Assembly (NCBI RefSeq): GCF_023206395.1
Contig: NZ_CP066150.1
Location: forward strand, 434,001-498,000
Reading direction: 5' to 3'
Source: Vibrio sp. ED004
GTDB taxonomy: Bacteria; Pseudomonadota; Gammaproteobacteria; Enterobacterales; Vibrionaceae
DNA: 64,000 nucleotides
The notes under the pieces are model-generated. The model ran no database searches and was not told where the DNA came from. It saw only the letters and a list, made by a program, of their open reading frames with translations. Numbering within the stretch: position 1 is the first letter of the stretch; every line of letters starts with the position of its first letter. Positions 16,407-25,257 of the stretch are shown one piece after another. A program made the translations under genes and the position numbers.

Positions 16407-17600
16407 ATGGAATCACTTTCACTCGCTCAAGCACAAAAAATTGTACTGCTTTCGCAAAAATTGCCGCCCAAAAAGCAACGTAATGGGGGCGCTTTGGCGA
16501 ATACTCTGTCTGCGATTGAAAACCTTGGCTATGTACAAATTGATACCATTTCCGTGATTCAGCGAGCTCACCACCACACGCTTTGGAATCGCAATCAAGA
16601 CTACCAACTGAATCATCTGGATAAGCTGTTAGAGCGTCGAGAGGTGTTTGAGTATTGGTCGCACGCCGCCGCGTATTTACCCATGCGAGATTACCGGTTC
16701 AGCCTGCATCGAAAGAATGGGTTTGCGAGCGGTAAGCTCAAGCATTGGTATAAAAAAGACGATGCCCTCATGGCGCATGTTCTCAAGCGTATTGAGAGCG
16801 AAGGGCCATTGATGGCGAAAGACTTCGAAGGGTATAGACCCAACCCCGGCGGATGGGGGGGTAAACCTGCCAAACAGGCGCTAGAGACTTTGTTTATGCA
16901 AGGTGACTTAATGGTGCCAAGCAGAGTGAACTTTCATAAGGTGTATGACCTAACCGAGCGAGTTTTGCCGAGTGGCATTGATACCTCTGAACCAACGGAA
17001 CAAAAGTATATCGAGCATCTGATCACGCGTTATTTAGAAGCGAACGGTGTGGGAATCGCATCGGAAATGAGCTATCTCCTTAAGAACACCAAACCACTGA
17101 TACAGAAGACACTCCAGCAGATGTTTGAAGACAAACAAGTGATGAAAGTGAGTGTTCAAGGTTCTGATTACTACGTGTTACCTAATGCGTTTGAACTGCT
17201 AAATCAGCCTTTATCTCGAACCAAGTTAAAGATACTGTCTCCGTTCGATAACCTGTTGATTCAACGTAAGCGAATGCAATCACTGTTCAACTTTGATTAT
17301 CTTCTTGAGTGTTATGTTCCAGAAGCCAAGCGCCAGTTTGGTTACTTTAGTTTGCCGATTTTGTGGCAGGGTGAGCTGGTGGCGCGAATGGATTGCAAAG
17401 TTGATAGGAAGAGTGGGCTACTCAATATTCGCAACTTGGTTGTGGAAGATCGAATCAAAAAACATGAATCATTCGTTCATGCCTTATGCGATGAACTTAA
17501 GCACTTCATGGTATTCAACCAATGCGATGAGATGGTCGTCCATAACACCACGCCCTCTGATCTTGGCAAGCGCCTGATGAGTCATTGGCAAATGATTTAA
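16407..17600 (+). CDS. ycaQ: YcaQ/AlkZ-type DNA glycosylase
   Basis: The protein (397 aa) belongs to the HTH_42 superfamily, which holds AlkZ and YcaQ, glycosylases that unhook DNA interstrand crosslinks and remove bulky alkyl adducts. The catalytic QxD motif is seen as Gln44-Ile45-Asp46 in GYVQIDTISV, so it falls in the YcaQ (QxD) rather than the AlkZ (QxQ) group. Three winged-helix units are expected; ILSPFDNLLIQRKR and LEGYVPEAKR-like text (here LECYVPEAKRQFGYF) are typical C-terminal family marks. It probably shares a transcript with the FrnE-like gene upstream. Confidence 0.9.
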   Translation: MESLSLAQAQKIVLLSQKLPPKKQRNGGALANTLSAIENLGYVQIDTISVIQRAHHHTLWNRNQDYQLNHLDKLLERREVFEYWSHAAAYLPMRDYRFSLHRKNGFASGKLKHWYKKDDALMAHVLKRIESEGPLMAKDFEGYRPNPGGWGGKPAKQALETLFMQGDLMVPSRVNFHKVYDLTERVLPSGIDTSEPTEQKYIEHLITRYLEANGVGIASEMSYLLKNTKPLIQKTLQQMFEDKQVMKVSVQGSDYYVLPNAFELLNQPLSRTKLKILSPFDNLLIQRKRMQSLFNFDYLLECYVPEAKRQFGYFSLPILWQGELVARMDCKVDRKSGLLNIRNLVVEDRIKKHESFVHALCDELKHFMVFNQCDEMVVHNTTPSDLGKRLMSHWQMI

Positions 17601-17632
17601 CGTTCATCGCTGCTTAAACATAAACCATCCTG

Positions 17633-18571
17633 TTATTCAGCAAGCTCGGCCAACAAGAATTCGACAAAGGTTCTGTTCTTCAACGACAATTGCTTGGTTT
17701 TGTAGAGCAAGTGAATCGGCTTAGGCAAAGGTGCCATACCGGGTAGGATTTCTAATAGTGCTCCACGCTCTATCTCTTCTGACACTAAAATAGTTGGCTG
17801 CAATAACACGCCCACGCCTTGCAGGGCGGCATATCGCAACACATCCCCATTATTCGATATCAAACGCACTTGCCCTTTATTCACCGCGCTATGCGTTGCT
17901 TGGTGGTTCTGAGAGGTTAGGTGTTGCGTTTCAATGCTTTGCGCACTCCGCGTTTGTGCATCTCGGCCACTCACATCACGACGGCTGCTATAACTGAACC
18001 CAAGCGATGGGTGCTGTGTAAGGTCTTCCAATACGCGGATTTCTGTGTGTTGGTTAAGGTACTCTGGAGCTGCGCAGTAACACATCTCGTAATCCCCTAA
18101 ATATCTGGCGACTAAACTGGAGTCAGACAGGTCACCAATTCGCACAATCAAATCAATATCGGAGGAATAAGGATCGACAAGATCGTTATTCAGCACGAGT
18201 TCGACATTAATCGTCGGATTATTGGCAAGGAACTTCGCCACGATTGGCGCAAGCACCTTGTTCCCATAGGTGACTGGGCAGTTTATTTTTACCGTGCCTT
18301 GAGGTTGGTTTTCTAAGGTTTGAATCAGGTTTTCAGCATTGCTGATGTCTTCGAGAATTCGCTTACATTCTCGATAATAAAGCTGCCCCGAGTCGGTTAG
18401 AGACTGCTTACGTGTAGTGCGATGAATCAGTTGAGAGTTCAGGCTCGCTTCAAGATGATGGACATGCTTACTGATCATGGTCGCCGACAGGTTGAAGTGG
18501 TTGGCGGCGCTACGAAAGCTGCCTTGTTCCACTACGTAAACGAAGACCTTCATGCTGGTTAACTTATCCAT
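17633..18571 (-). CDS. LysR-family regulator of the ABM/oxidoreductase pair
   Basis: The 312-aa protein starts with the LysR winged helix (MDKLTSMKVFVYVVEQGSF, then HFNLSATMISKHVHHLE) and has a CrgA-type PBP2 effector domain with INCPVTYGN and DIDLIVRIGDL. An extra polar stretch (about residues 195-225, rich in Gln, Ser and His) lengthens the domain. It is divergent from the ABM-domain gene across 106 bp and probably controls that operon. A TAGAG sequence lies 6 nt before the ATG. Confidence 0.9.
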   Translation of the reverse strand: MDKLTSMKVFVYVVEQGSFRSAANHFNLSATMISKHVHHLEASLNSQLIHRTTRKQSLTDSGQLYYRECKRILEDISNAENLIQTLENQPQGTVKINCPVTYGNKVLAPIVAKFLANNPTINVELVLNNDLVDPYSSDIDLIVRIGDLSDSSLVARYLGDYEMCYCAAPEYLNQHTEIRVLEDLTQHPSLGFSYSSRRDVSGRDAQTRSAQSIETQHLTSQNHQATHSAVNKGQVRLISNNGDVLRYAALQGVGVLLQPTILVSEEIERGALLEILPGMAPLPKPIHLLYKTKQLSLKNRTFVEFLLAELAE

Positions 18572-18677
18572 TGAACACTCTAGGTTGACAAATAATAAAC
18601 AAAAGGTGAGTTTATCAATTATTAGGGGTTAATTATATTAATGACAAACCGATAATTAACTAAAATTAGAGCGCGAA

Positions 18678-18992
18678 ATGCCTCAAACAAACGAAACCAT
18701 CTTTGTTACTGCCGAACTTAAGATTAAAACCAACATTGAACGTGAGGCTGCAGTTGAAGCCATCGAACAGTTTTGCTTAGACATGCAGAGCGAATCGGGC
18801 TGCCTACAAGCAATAGCAACCTATGCTCAAAACCAAAGCGATCGCGTGATCTTGCTCGAGCAATACGTTAACCGCGAAGCGATTAATCAGCACTTTGTAA
18901 TGCCTCATACGCAAGCGTTTATCGAGCGTGATATTACCGAGTTAGTTCAAGCGTTCGAAACGCAGCTTGAATCAAAAGAGCAGGAGAAGTAA
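18678..18992 (+). CDS. Antibiotic biosynthesis monooxygenase (ABM) domain protein
   Basis: A 104-aa single-domain dimeric alpha/beta-barrel protein. The ABM pattern is visible: AELKIKTNIEREAAVEAIE, SESGCLQAIATYAQNQ, VILLEQYVNREAINQHFVMPHTQAFI. Such proteins include quinol monooxygenases (YgiN) and simple ligand or stress proteins, so enzymatic activity is not certain. Only 3 bp separate it from the downstream oxidoreductase gene, so they are cotranscribed. Confidence 0.9.
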   Translation: MPQTNETIFVTAELKIKTNIEREAAVEAIEQFCLDMQSESGCLQAIATYAQNQSDRVILLEQYVNREAINQHFVMPHTQAFIERDITELVQAFETQLESKEQEK

Positions 18993-18995
18993 GCC

Positions 18996-19970
18996 ATGAA
19001 ATGGGGAATCCTAGGAACCAGCTTTATCTCAGGCGTAATGGCGGATGCGATTAAAGGCGATGATCAAAGTGAACTGTATGCCGTTGCTGGTCGCACAGAG
19101 AAAACTCTCAATGAGTTTGCCGCGCAGTATCAACCAACACGAACTTTCAACAGCTATGAAGCCTTGATTGAAGACGAGTCGGTCGACATTATCTACATCG
19201 CTCTACCTAACCACGTTCACCACGAATACGTGATTAAAGCCGCTCAAAAAGGCAAAGCGATTCTGTGTGAAAAATCGTTATCGGTTGATATGGAAAAAAC
19301 CGAACAAGCTCTACAAGCCGTAGAAGAAGCGGGTGTATTTTTTGCAGAAGGTTTGATGTACTTAAATCACCCATTGATCGCCAAGCTTCATCAAGAATTA
19401 GCTACAGGTGAGATTGGTGAAGTACGTTCAATTCAAGGCTCATACGTGGCGGCGATAGATCAGTTCGTGAACCCTGCGAGCAAAGGTGCACTGTACAACT
19501 TGGGTTGTTACCCAATGTCGCTGATTCACTCTGTCGCACAACACCAGTTTGGTGAAAGTGTGTTTAATGATCTGCAGATCTCAGCAATCGGTCGACGTGG
19601 TCAAGATAGCAATATCTGTGAATCATCGGCGATGATGCGCTTCAATGGCCAGTTCACTGCGCAAATCCATACTGCAGAAGACCACGGCTTAAAGCATGGC
19701 TTTACCATTTTAGGTAGCAAAGGCTGCATCACGCTCGACACCAACCCATGGCTACCGACCGAAGACAATACATTCACGGTTGAGATTTACGAAACGTCGA
19801 CACGTGAAGTGAAAGTCGAAGCGCAAGGCGATGGATTTCATTATCAAGTGCGTAATATTCGCCAAGCAGTTGAGCGAGGTGACACACAACTGGCAACACC
19901 CATGGCGACTCACCAATACTCTCGCGTAATCATGAAGTTACTGACGGATTGGGAACAAGCGGCTAGCTAG
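18996..19970 (+). CDS. Gfo/Idh/MocA-family oxidoreductase
   Basis: The protein (324 aa) has an N-terminal NAD(P)-binding Rossmann fold (WGILGTSFISG, residues 3-13), the family motif GKAILCEKSLSVD near 88-97 with its catalytic-lysine EKS, and the C-terminal alpha/beta domain. GLMYLNHPLI matches the AEA-MWxRxxP region of the group acting on trans-dihydrodiol or sugars. Substrate unknown. It is second in an operon with the ABM gene under the divergent LysR regulator. Confidence 0.92.
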   Translation: MKWGILGTSFISGVMADAIKGDDQSELYAVAGRTEKTLNEFAAQYQPTRTFNSYEALIEDESVDIIYIALPNHVHHEYVIKAAQKGKAILCEKSLSVDMEKTEQALQAVEEAGVFFAEGLMYLNHPLIAKLHQELATGEIGEVRSIQGSYVAAIDQFVNPASKGALYNLGCYPMSLIHSVAQHQFGESVFNDLQISAIGRRGQDSNICESSAMMRFNGQFTAQIHTAEDHGLKHGFTILGSKGCITLDTNPWLPTEDNTFTVEIYETSTREVKVEAQGDGFHYQVRNIRQAVERGDTQLATPMATHQYSRVIMKLLTDWEQAAS

Positions 19971-19994
19971 TTTCTTTGCTAAATCCTGTACACA

Positions 19995-20033
19995 CCTCAT
20001 ACTTGGTAGCCTCGTAAACTATCAAGCATGAGG
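19995..20033 (+). terminator. Hairpin after the Gfo/Idh gene
   Basis: CCTCATACTTG pairs with CAAGCATGAGG (one mismatch); the following CGTTTCT is a weak T-tail. Confidence 0.6.
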
Positions 20034-20170
20034 CGTTTCTCTAACCCCTCTAGCCTATCATCCTCAATAAATACTTTGCATTTGAAACAGCCACAGTGTC
20101 CAATATCGGTTAAGACAACATTGACTGAAAAAAACCTTATTTTTTAAGGTGTTAAATAGGATTCTACTTC

Positions 20171-20509
20171 ATGCGTAAATCAGATAAGAAGATCGAAAAT
20201 CAGATCAGAGACGTGCTAACTGACGTGTGTGAAGATACGTTGAAAGGCTACGATGGTTTTCTTTGGGTAACTCATACGGTCAATTTATCTTCTTTTCCAC
20301 AAAGCTTAAAAATCGTTTGTGTATTCGATTCCAATCAAGACAGGACGAATTTCCTGGAGGGAGAAGGCCAACAAGAAGTCTCTATGACCATCCAAAAGGC
20401 GTTCAGTAAGGTAGGAATTACACTGAAGAATGTCGATAAACACATCAGCTACGATACACAAGAAAATTGCGACCGTGACCATCAAGGGAAGTGGAACCAT
20501 AGACTTTAA
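20171..20509 (+). CDS. Conserved hypothetical protein
   Basis: A 112-aa acidic-basic mixed protein without signal peptide or membrane segment. The N-terminus MRKSDKKIENQIRDVLTDVCE is helical and the centre FLWVTHTVNLSSFPQSLKIVCVFDS looks like a strand-loop-strand. Similar proteins are widespread in Vibrio and Shewanella, in my recollection sometimes labelled Fis-like without support; no DNA-binding motif is apparent here. It has its own terminator. Confidence 0.75.
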   Translation: MRKSDKKIENQIRDVLTDVCEDTLKGYDGFLWVTHTVNLSSFPQSLKIVCVFDSNQDRTNFLEGEGQQEVSMTIQKAFSKVGITLKNVDKHISYDTQENCDRDHQGKWNHRL

Positions 20510-20533
20510 GAAGCTTTAGTTAACCAAAGGACG

Positions 20534-20556
20534 AAAGCCTACACGAGGTAGGCTTT
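20534..20556. terminator. Bidirectional terminator
   Basis: AAAGCCTAC pairs with GTAGGCTTT, loop 5; it lies between convergent genes. Confidence 0.8.
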
Positions 20557-20575
20557 GTTACTGTATTTACTCTTA

Positions 20576-21475
20576 TTATTTAATTGCAGTGCAGAAGCTA
20601 ACGTCTGAATGTTGAGTCTGTTGATCGTAGCTGTGGTAAAGCTCAAAGCAAGGTCGGTCTTCGGTTTCTAGGCCGGACTCTATAACCTTACTCATTAGGT
20701 CATCCCACGCTTTAGCATATTGGCTTGACTCGGTGATGGTTTGGCGCATTACGGCATATTGTCCGCCGGGAAAATCTTTCAATTCGATCCCACTTGGTAC
20801 TTCAGTGTCTTCTGACACCATCAAGCAGATGTCAGTACGACATTTATCGTTTGGAGTGATTTCTGGATTGTCATGATAGATAAAGATGCAGCTGTTACCT
20901 GCTAACCCTTTCATTTCGGCCCATTGGTAAAGACGACCGCTTGGCTCTTCATAACCTTGTCCGTAAGGGCCAGTCACTCGTACATACGCTAGTTTTGATG
21001 GTTCGAATTGTTGCGTTTTCATTGTCATACTCCATGTTGTTCGTTCGGAGTCAGTATATGAATTGCTTGCCACTGCATCGTTTCCATTCTTGCGCAACGT
21101 GTGTCCAATCTTGCTATTTCGAGTGAGCTCGCTGAACGCTTGGTAATCTTCACAATCACGGAAGGCACTCGGTGTGACACCAAAGTGTTGTTTGAATGCT
21201 TTGGCAAAACTTTGAGAAGACGAGAACCCATAGTCCAATGCGATATTAATAATGGGTTGCTTGGATTTGAAGAGATCATTCGCTGCCGCTTCTAGCCTCA
21301 ATCGCCGAATGAAATCAGCAAGGGTCTCGCCTTGAACGGCCTTAAAAGTGCGATGAAAGTGGTAGGGTGAAAAGTTGGCTAATGCCGCGACTTCGATTAG
21401 GTTGAGCGGCTCGTTAAAGTGCTTTTCTAGATAACGGACAACGGGAATTAGCCGCTTATGATAGTCAACGTACAT
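20576..21475 (-). CDS. AraC-family regulator with GyrI-like ligand domain
   Basis: The protein has a Rob/SoxS-like order: the AraC double helix-turn-helix first (about residues 3-105; LNLIEVAALANFSPYHFHRTFK and INIALDYGFSSSQSFAKAFKQHFG), a polar linker, then a GyrI-like small-molecule domain (about 145-295) containing LAYVRVTGPYGQGYEE, GYHDNPEIT-like text and ELYHSYD. Such proteins sense cationic drugs or other hydrophobic ligands. I chose the ATG at 21475 (299 aa); a GTG at 21490 would add five residues. No clear target operon is adjacent. Confidence 0.88.
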   Translation of the reverse strand: MYVDYHKRLIPVVRYLEKHFNEPLNLIEVAALANFSPYHFHRTFKAVQGETLADFIRRLRLEAAANDLFKSKQPIINIALDYGFSSSQSFAKAFKQHFGVTPSAFRDCEDYQAFSELTRNSKIGHTLRKNGNDAVASNSYTDSERTTWSMTMKTQQFEPSKLAYVRVTGPYGQGYEEPSGRLYQWAEMKGLAGNSCIFIYHDNPEITPNDKCRTDICLMVSEDTEVPSGIELKDFPGGQYAVMRQTITESSQYAKAWDDLMSKVIESGLETEDRPCFELYHSYDQQTQHSDVSFCTAIK

Positions 21476-21972
21476 TGCTTTATTTACCACTCTTTATTGC
21501 CATTAATCTTATATAGCTTCAGAGACTAACCTATCCCAATTGAGTTTCAATAGAGTGGCATTGAAACTGAGATTAGATGCAGTAAATCCAATTCCCGCTT
21601 TCCATTTTCCTTCGATCAATAAGATTAACTTCTCCCAAACTGAATTGCCTTTTTAGTCATCGTGCGTTCACTGTTCGTTCGATTTAATTCTCATAATGAG
21701 AAAAAGTGAAGCCGAGAATCGTGACTCTGGAATACTTAGCTTGTCAGCAAAATTAAGATTATAAGTTTTTAGCTTTCGTTCTAACGTGCTGACTTTACAT
21801 ATGTATTAGGAGGTATTTTTAGAGGTAAGAGACACTGAACCGATGAGGGCTTGATCAATACATGTTTCTAACCGATACTTTTTTCGTATTTTGATTCCTA
21901 AATTGACACGTAAGTTGGCTGACTTTTCGTCTCGTATTTTTGAGAAACGACAGTATCGATTAGGAAAACTGA
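21476..21972. other. Gene-free stretch, promoter region of the secreted orphan
   Basis: About 500 bp without a convincing gene. A strong AGGAGG at about 21809-21815 is not followed by a start codon with an open frame. The region is AT-rich and should hold the promoters of the AraC gene (left) and of the 744-aa secreted protein (right). Confidence 0.6.
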
Positions 21973-24207
21973 ATGATGAACCCCTACATTTTATGGTTAC
22001 TAGCACTCATTCCATTCTACCTAACTGCTAGTAACGCTTTTGCTGCTGGTAAAGCGATTGTATTGCCCGGATCACATCAGCAAGGTGTCGACTTAAGCGA
22101 TTCGCCAATGTCGGCAACGGATGTCATTGATTGGGAAATCACAAACAATGACATCGTGTTTGGCTCTTATGCAGACAAAACCGACAATGAGCGAATTACT
22201 GCGATTGGTTATATGTACAACCAAAAGTTGGAGATGAACTCTGGCTGGTTAGAAAACGATCTTCGCAATAACGCAGCGCTAAACGGTGCTAATTATGAAG
22301 ACTTCTTTCTGCATTTCGCTGAAGACACGGTGATTGCTGAAGTCGACAAAAGCCACGGTGAAAATACCCTTCTTAATCGAAAACCTATGATCGTCGGTTA
22401 CACAGCAAGTGAAGATCATGCCGGGTTTTGGCTCTATCAAGAACCGCCTTGGGATGCGGATGTGTTTGAAAACTTCGAGCAAGGTGGTGCGCTTTATGTG
22501 TATCACGCAGAGCAGTTCGATAGGCTGACATTGAAGTTCTCTCAGTTTGCCTCTGGTGGTCAATTTTGGCTTGAGTATCCAACAGAAGTTGATGCCCATG
22601 GGCAGGTATCACAATGGTCTACGTTGGAGCTGAAGAAAGACAAAACCCTCAATATGACCAAGAATCAATCTGTGTTGTGGAACCTTCCATCTGATTGGGT
22701 AAGGGCGACAACCCATGACGGCAGTGGCGCTAGCTATGGCGGAGGCCAATATTTCGGTTCTACTTTTGTGCGTGACGGTGGGCGTTTGTATGTGATGAGA
22801 ATTCGTTGGCAAGGTGATAACGCCAATGACAGACCGCGCCTCAAAGAAGTGAAGCATAGAAACAGCTTTCCTGTGGTGAAGTTAACCGATGCACCTGAAA
22901 CAACGCCTGATGGGAATGCTATCAGCCAGTGGCGTAAGATCCGTGGTTTTGATGTGTCTGCCGATTTGAATCAAGACAACTACTTGTCACAAAGTGAGTA
23001 TAAAAATCGCACCAATAAAAATGCCACCGCTCGATTTCGTTGGGAGTCGCGCGTGGTGCCATTTGGCCGAATGTGGAGTCAGAGCTCGTCATGGGCGCTG
23101 GCTAATGTTGCCGATCTCAATTACCTATCGGCGGTTCACGCTTATTATCAGAAGAACTGGGCAGAGCAGGGGCTGAATGGTGCTTATAACGATGACACCA
23201 ACAAGCTGCTTGGTGCAAATCAGTTTTATGTTCATTCTGGTGGCACGGTGCAAGAGCTAGGATTGGTGGCGGGTTCTACTGATGCCGATGACCTTTATAA
23301 AGCGCAATTCTCTGCTTTCTTAAAAAGCCTCGCAACTCTCAATCGTGATGCCTTGATAGGCTTGAATATTGGGACCGCCAATTTACTTGGGCGTAATGGT
23401 CAATCTCACCTTGTGGAGGCGGGTTCTTTATATTTCAGGGAGCACTACGTGTTCCCATCGACTGGTTTTAGCGGCTATTCGGGTATCTCAAAATTTTGGG
23501 ATAACTCGGCATTGGCGTATGCCGATCAAAGCGTGATCTTTCAAGCGACAACGCGTTTCGGTCGTGTTCAGTTCTTTGGTGGTTCTGAACAAAACTGGCG
23601 ACAAGACCAATACTCAGCATTGGCGATTTATTACTTGAATCATCATTCGCAACACAGCTATTTCTACCAGTGGAACAATGGTTATGTTTATGGGAGTGAC
23701 AACACCACACAGGATAATTTCTGGAAGAGTGGCGTACCGAAAAATGTCGCTTATCAACCAAGTGCGTTATTGGCGGTCGATTTGGGCGAACCCAGCAATT
23801 TTATTCCCGAAGGCTTCGAAGCCATTCCCTTGATGCTTTCGACAACTACGCCTGTACCTGCGGATTACACCATTGTGGGTGATTCCTCGATGAATGAAAT
23901 GGTACATGCAGACTTACCCGATGGAATCACACACGTATTGCCTACGTATACCTATTTCTTACATCAGTCTGAGCGAACAGTTGTGGCTGGTGGCCCTGAA
24001 GATATGGTGTTGGCGAGAGAGTTTGATAAGGGGCGAGTGTTGTACCGTACGGATTTCAACGGTAAGAACGCGAGTTATTATGAGGCAGAGAAACTGACGA
24101 TTGTATTAGACGTACCGATGAAGCCTGTCGATGCAAACGGCAACATCGGAGAGTATGTCACGCAAATAGAGATAGGTGGCTATGAAGGGCTGTTCTTACT
24201 TTATTAG
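21973..24207 (+). CDS. Large secreted protein with EF-hand-like loop; possible glycoside hydrolase
   Basis: I do not recognise this 744-aa protein. It has a signal peptide (hydrophobic core ILWLLALIPFYL, cleavage near AFA-AGK, residue 25) and no other membrane segment, so it is periplasmic or secreted. Residues about 30-310 are beta-rich and Trp/Tyr-rich, like a carbohydrate-binding domain. An EF-hand-type loop DLNQDNYLSQSE at 331-342 has D, N, D, S and E at the calcium positions. From about 360 the pattern suggests a TIM-barrel: GAYNDD (403-408), ALIGLNIG, FREHYVFP, VIFQATTRFGR and a Tyr/Trp-rich FYQWNNG. By analogy this resembles uncharacterised hypothetical glycosidases; the acidic pair Asp407/Asp408 could be functional. 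The start has AGGA 7 nt upstream. It stands alone. Confidence 0.8.
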   Translation: MMNPYILWLLALIPFYLTASNAFAAGKAIVLPGSHQQGVDLSDSPMSATDVIDWEITNNDIVFGSYADKTDNERITAIGYMYNQKLEMNSGWLENDLRNNAALNGANYEDFFLHFAEDTVIAEVDKSHGENTLLNRKPMIVGYTASEDHAGFWLYQEPPWDADVFENFEQGGALYVYHAEQFDRLTLKFSQFASGGQFWLEYPTEVDAHGQVSQWSTLELKKDKTLNMTKNQSVLWNLPSDWVRATTHDGSGASYGGGQYFGSTFVRDGGRLYVMRIRWQGDNANDRPRLKEVKHRNSFPVVKLTDAPETTPDGNAISQWRKIRGFDVSADLNQDNYLSQSEYKNRTNKNATARFRWESRVVPFGRMWSQSSSWALANVADLNYLSAVHAYYQKNWAEQGLNGAYNDDTNKLLGANQFYVHSGGTVQELGLVAGSTDADDLYKAQFSAFLKSLATLNRDALIGLNIGTANLLGRNGQSHLVEAGSLYFREHYVFPSTGFSGYSGISKFWDNSALAYADQSVIFQATTRFGRVQFFGGSEQNWRQDQYSALAIYYLNHHSQHSYFYQWNNGYVYGSDNTTQDNFWKSGVPKNVAYQPSALLAVDLGEPSNFIPEGFEAIPLMLSTTTPVPADYTIVGDSSMNEMVHADLPDGITHVLPTYTYFLHQSERTVVAGGPEDMVLAREFDKGRVLYRTDFNGKNASYYEAEKLTIVLDVPMKPVDANGNIGEYVTQIEIGGYEGLFLLY

Positions 24208-24278
24208 GCGGATATTGAAAGTGATTGCACTTGTTAAAAGGGCTTCTTTTCGGGGAAGCCCTGACCATCAAATCTAAG

Positions 24279-24740
24279 CTAGGTTCTTGAGATTAGCTTA
24301 TTGTTTTTGCACTGCTTGAACTCTTTGGCGATCCATGACTTTTCATTCAAACCATTGTCGATTAGGGCAAAGAGATAACCATCAACCTTGCTTGAAGCGG
24401 TTGGGTATTCTTGAAATACATGCTTGGGATAGCCCGGGTAATTCGTCTCATATTTGCTGTCTAGTTTCTTGCCTAGCTCTCGCCATTTAACGAATAGTTC
24501 AGAAGATGAGGTTGGCTTTTTGTATTGGCCTAAAATCCGATGATGATGGACTAATGCTACTTTGGCGCAATGGTTGGTTTGTACTACCTTCTGTATGAGC
24601 TCAGCCTGTGTCTCGCTGATTGTTTTCGCTAATGCATTTTCTTGCTCGATGCGCTCTATTCGCTCACCAAAGGTTTCAGCGTGCGTAGAAAAGATAACAG
24701 AAATGGGTAAAACCAATGCCAAAAGGCGCTTGCAGAACAT
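24279..24740 (-). CDS. Hypothetical periplasmic protein
   Basis: A 153-aa protein with a clear signal peptide (CKRLLALVLPISVIFSTHA-ETF, cleavage near residue 21). The mature part is helical and charged, with two Cys (NHCAKVAL and KQCKNN) that could pair in the periplasm. No family recognised. It is convergent with the large secreted orphan and has no obvious operon partner. Confidence 0.65.
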   Translation of the reverse strand: MFCKRLLALVLPISVIFSTHAETFGERIERIEQENALAKTISETQAELIQKVVQTNHCAKVALVHHHRILGQYKKPTSSSELFVKWRELGKKLDSKYETNYPGYPKHVFQEYPTASSKVDGYLFALIDNGLNEKSWIAKEFKQCKNNKLISRT

Positions 24741-24946
24741 AACCTAACTCGTTGAATGGATTCGTGACTATTATGCCGTTGAGTAACAATATTATTAACG
24801 AATAAACACGCTTAATTGTAAGAATTATTTTTATCGAGTGGATTAATAAATGCTTTCTGTTTTGTTTTATTCGTTAGGTCAATGGTTTGCTTGTTCCGCT
24901 GGAATAACGGTTTTCAACGACCTTAATTTAATCGGAATATTATCGG

Positions 24947-25189
24947 TTAGAGATGTTGGATATCGATCGAGTGGTAAGGAAAACCGATCGCTTTTGCCGC
25001 ATTCAACAGCGCCTGTTGAGTCTTAAATACTCTGGGTTGCATCTTTCTATCAGATTCAAGAAAACTGTTCACACCCCACTGATTGCTTTTCACCATTAAG
25101 TAATAGCCATTCGCACAAGGTGAAACAACCCCAATGGCTGCTTTCAAATCGCCACGACTGAAATGTTTTTTGAACTCACGTAATACCAT
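24947..25189 (-). CDS. Small hypothetical protein
   Basis: The ATG at 25189 is chosen because AAGGA lies 7 nt upstream; this gives 80 aa starting MVLREFKKHFSRGDLKAAI. A farther in-frame start at 25228 lacks such support. The protein looks like a small alpha/beta domain (LKAAIGVVSPCANGYYLMVK, then VFKTQQALLNAAKAIGF). Similar short proteins have been loosely labelled plasmid replication RepB-like, but I see no evidence of that role. It lies just downstream of ulaG on the same strand, 30-70 bp away. Confidence 0.6.
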   Translation of the reverse strand: MVLREFKKHFSRGDLKAAIGVVSPCANGYYLMVKSNQWGVNSFLESDRKMQPRVFKTQQALLNAAKAIGFPYHSIDIQHL

Positions 25190-25257
25190 ATCAATATCCT
25201 TATTCGATGATAAAAAAAGGGAGCGCATTGCTCCCTAGTTAGTGCTTTTCTTAATGT

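Noticed and set aside
20171..20509. Fis-like regulator
   Set aside because: No helix-turn-helix of the Fis type is visible in the 112-aa protein, so it is listed as hypothetical.
21806..22006. Minus-strand 66-aa frame upstream of the secreted orphan
   Set aside because: It overlaps the start of the 744-aa gene, has no family-like pattern, and is Arg/Lys/Ser-rich as chance frames are.
24562..24747. Plus-strand frame over the periplasmic hypothetical gene
   Set aside because: The minus-strand gene has a clear signal peptide; the plus frame is its shadow.
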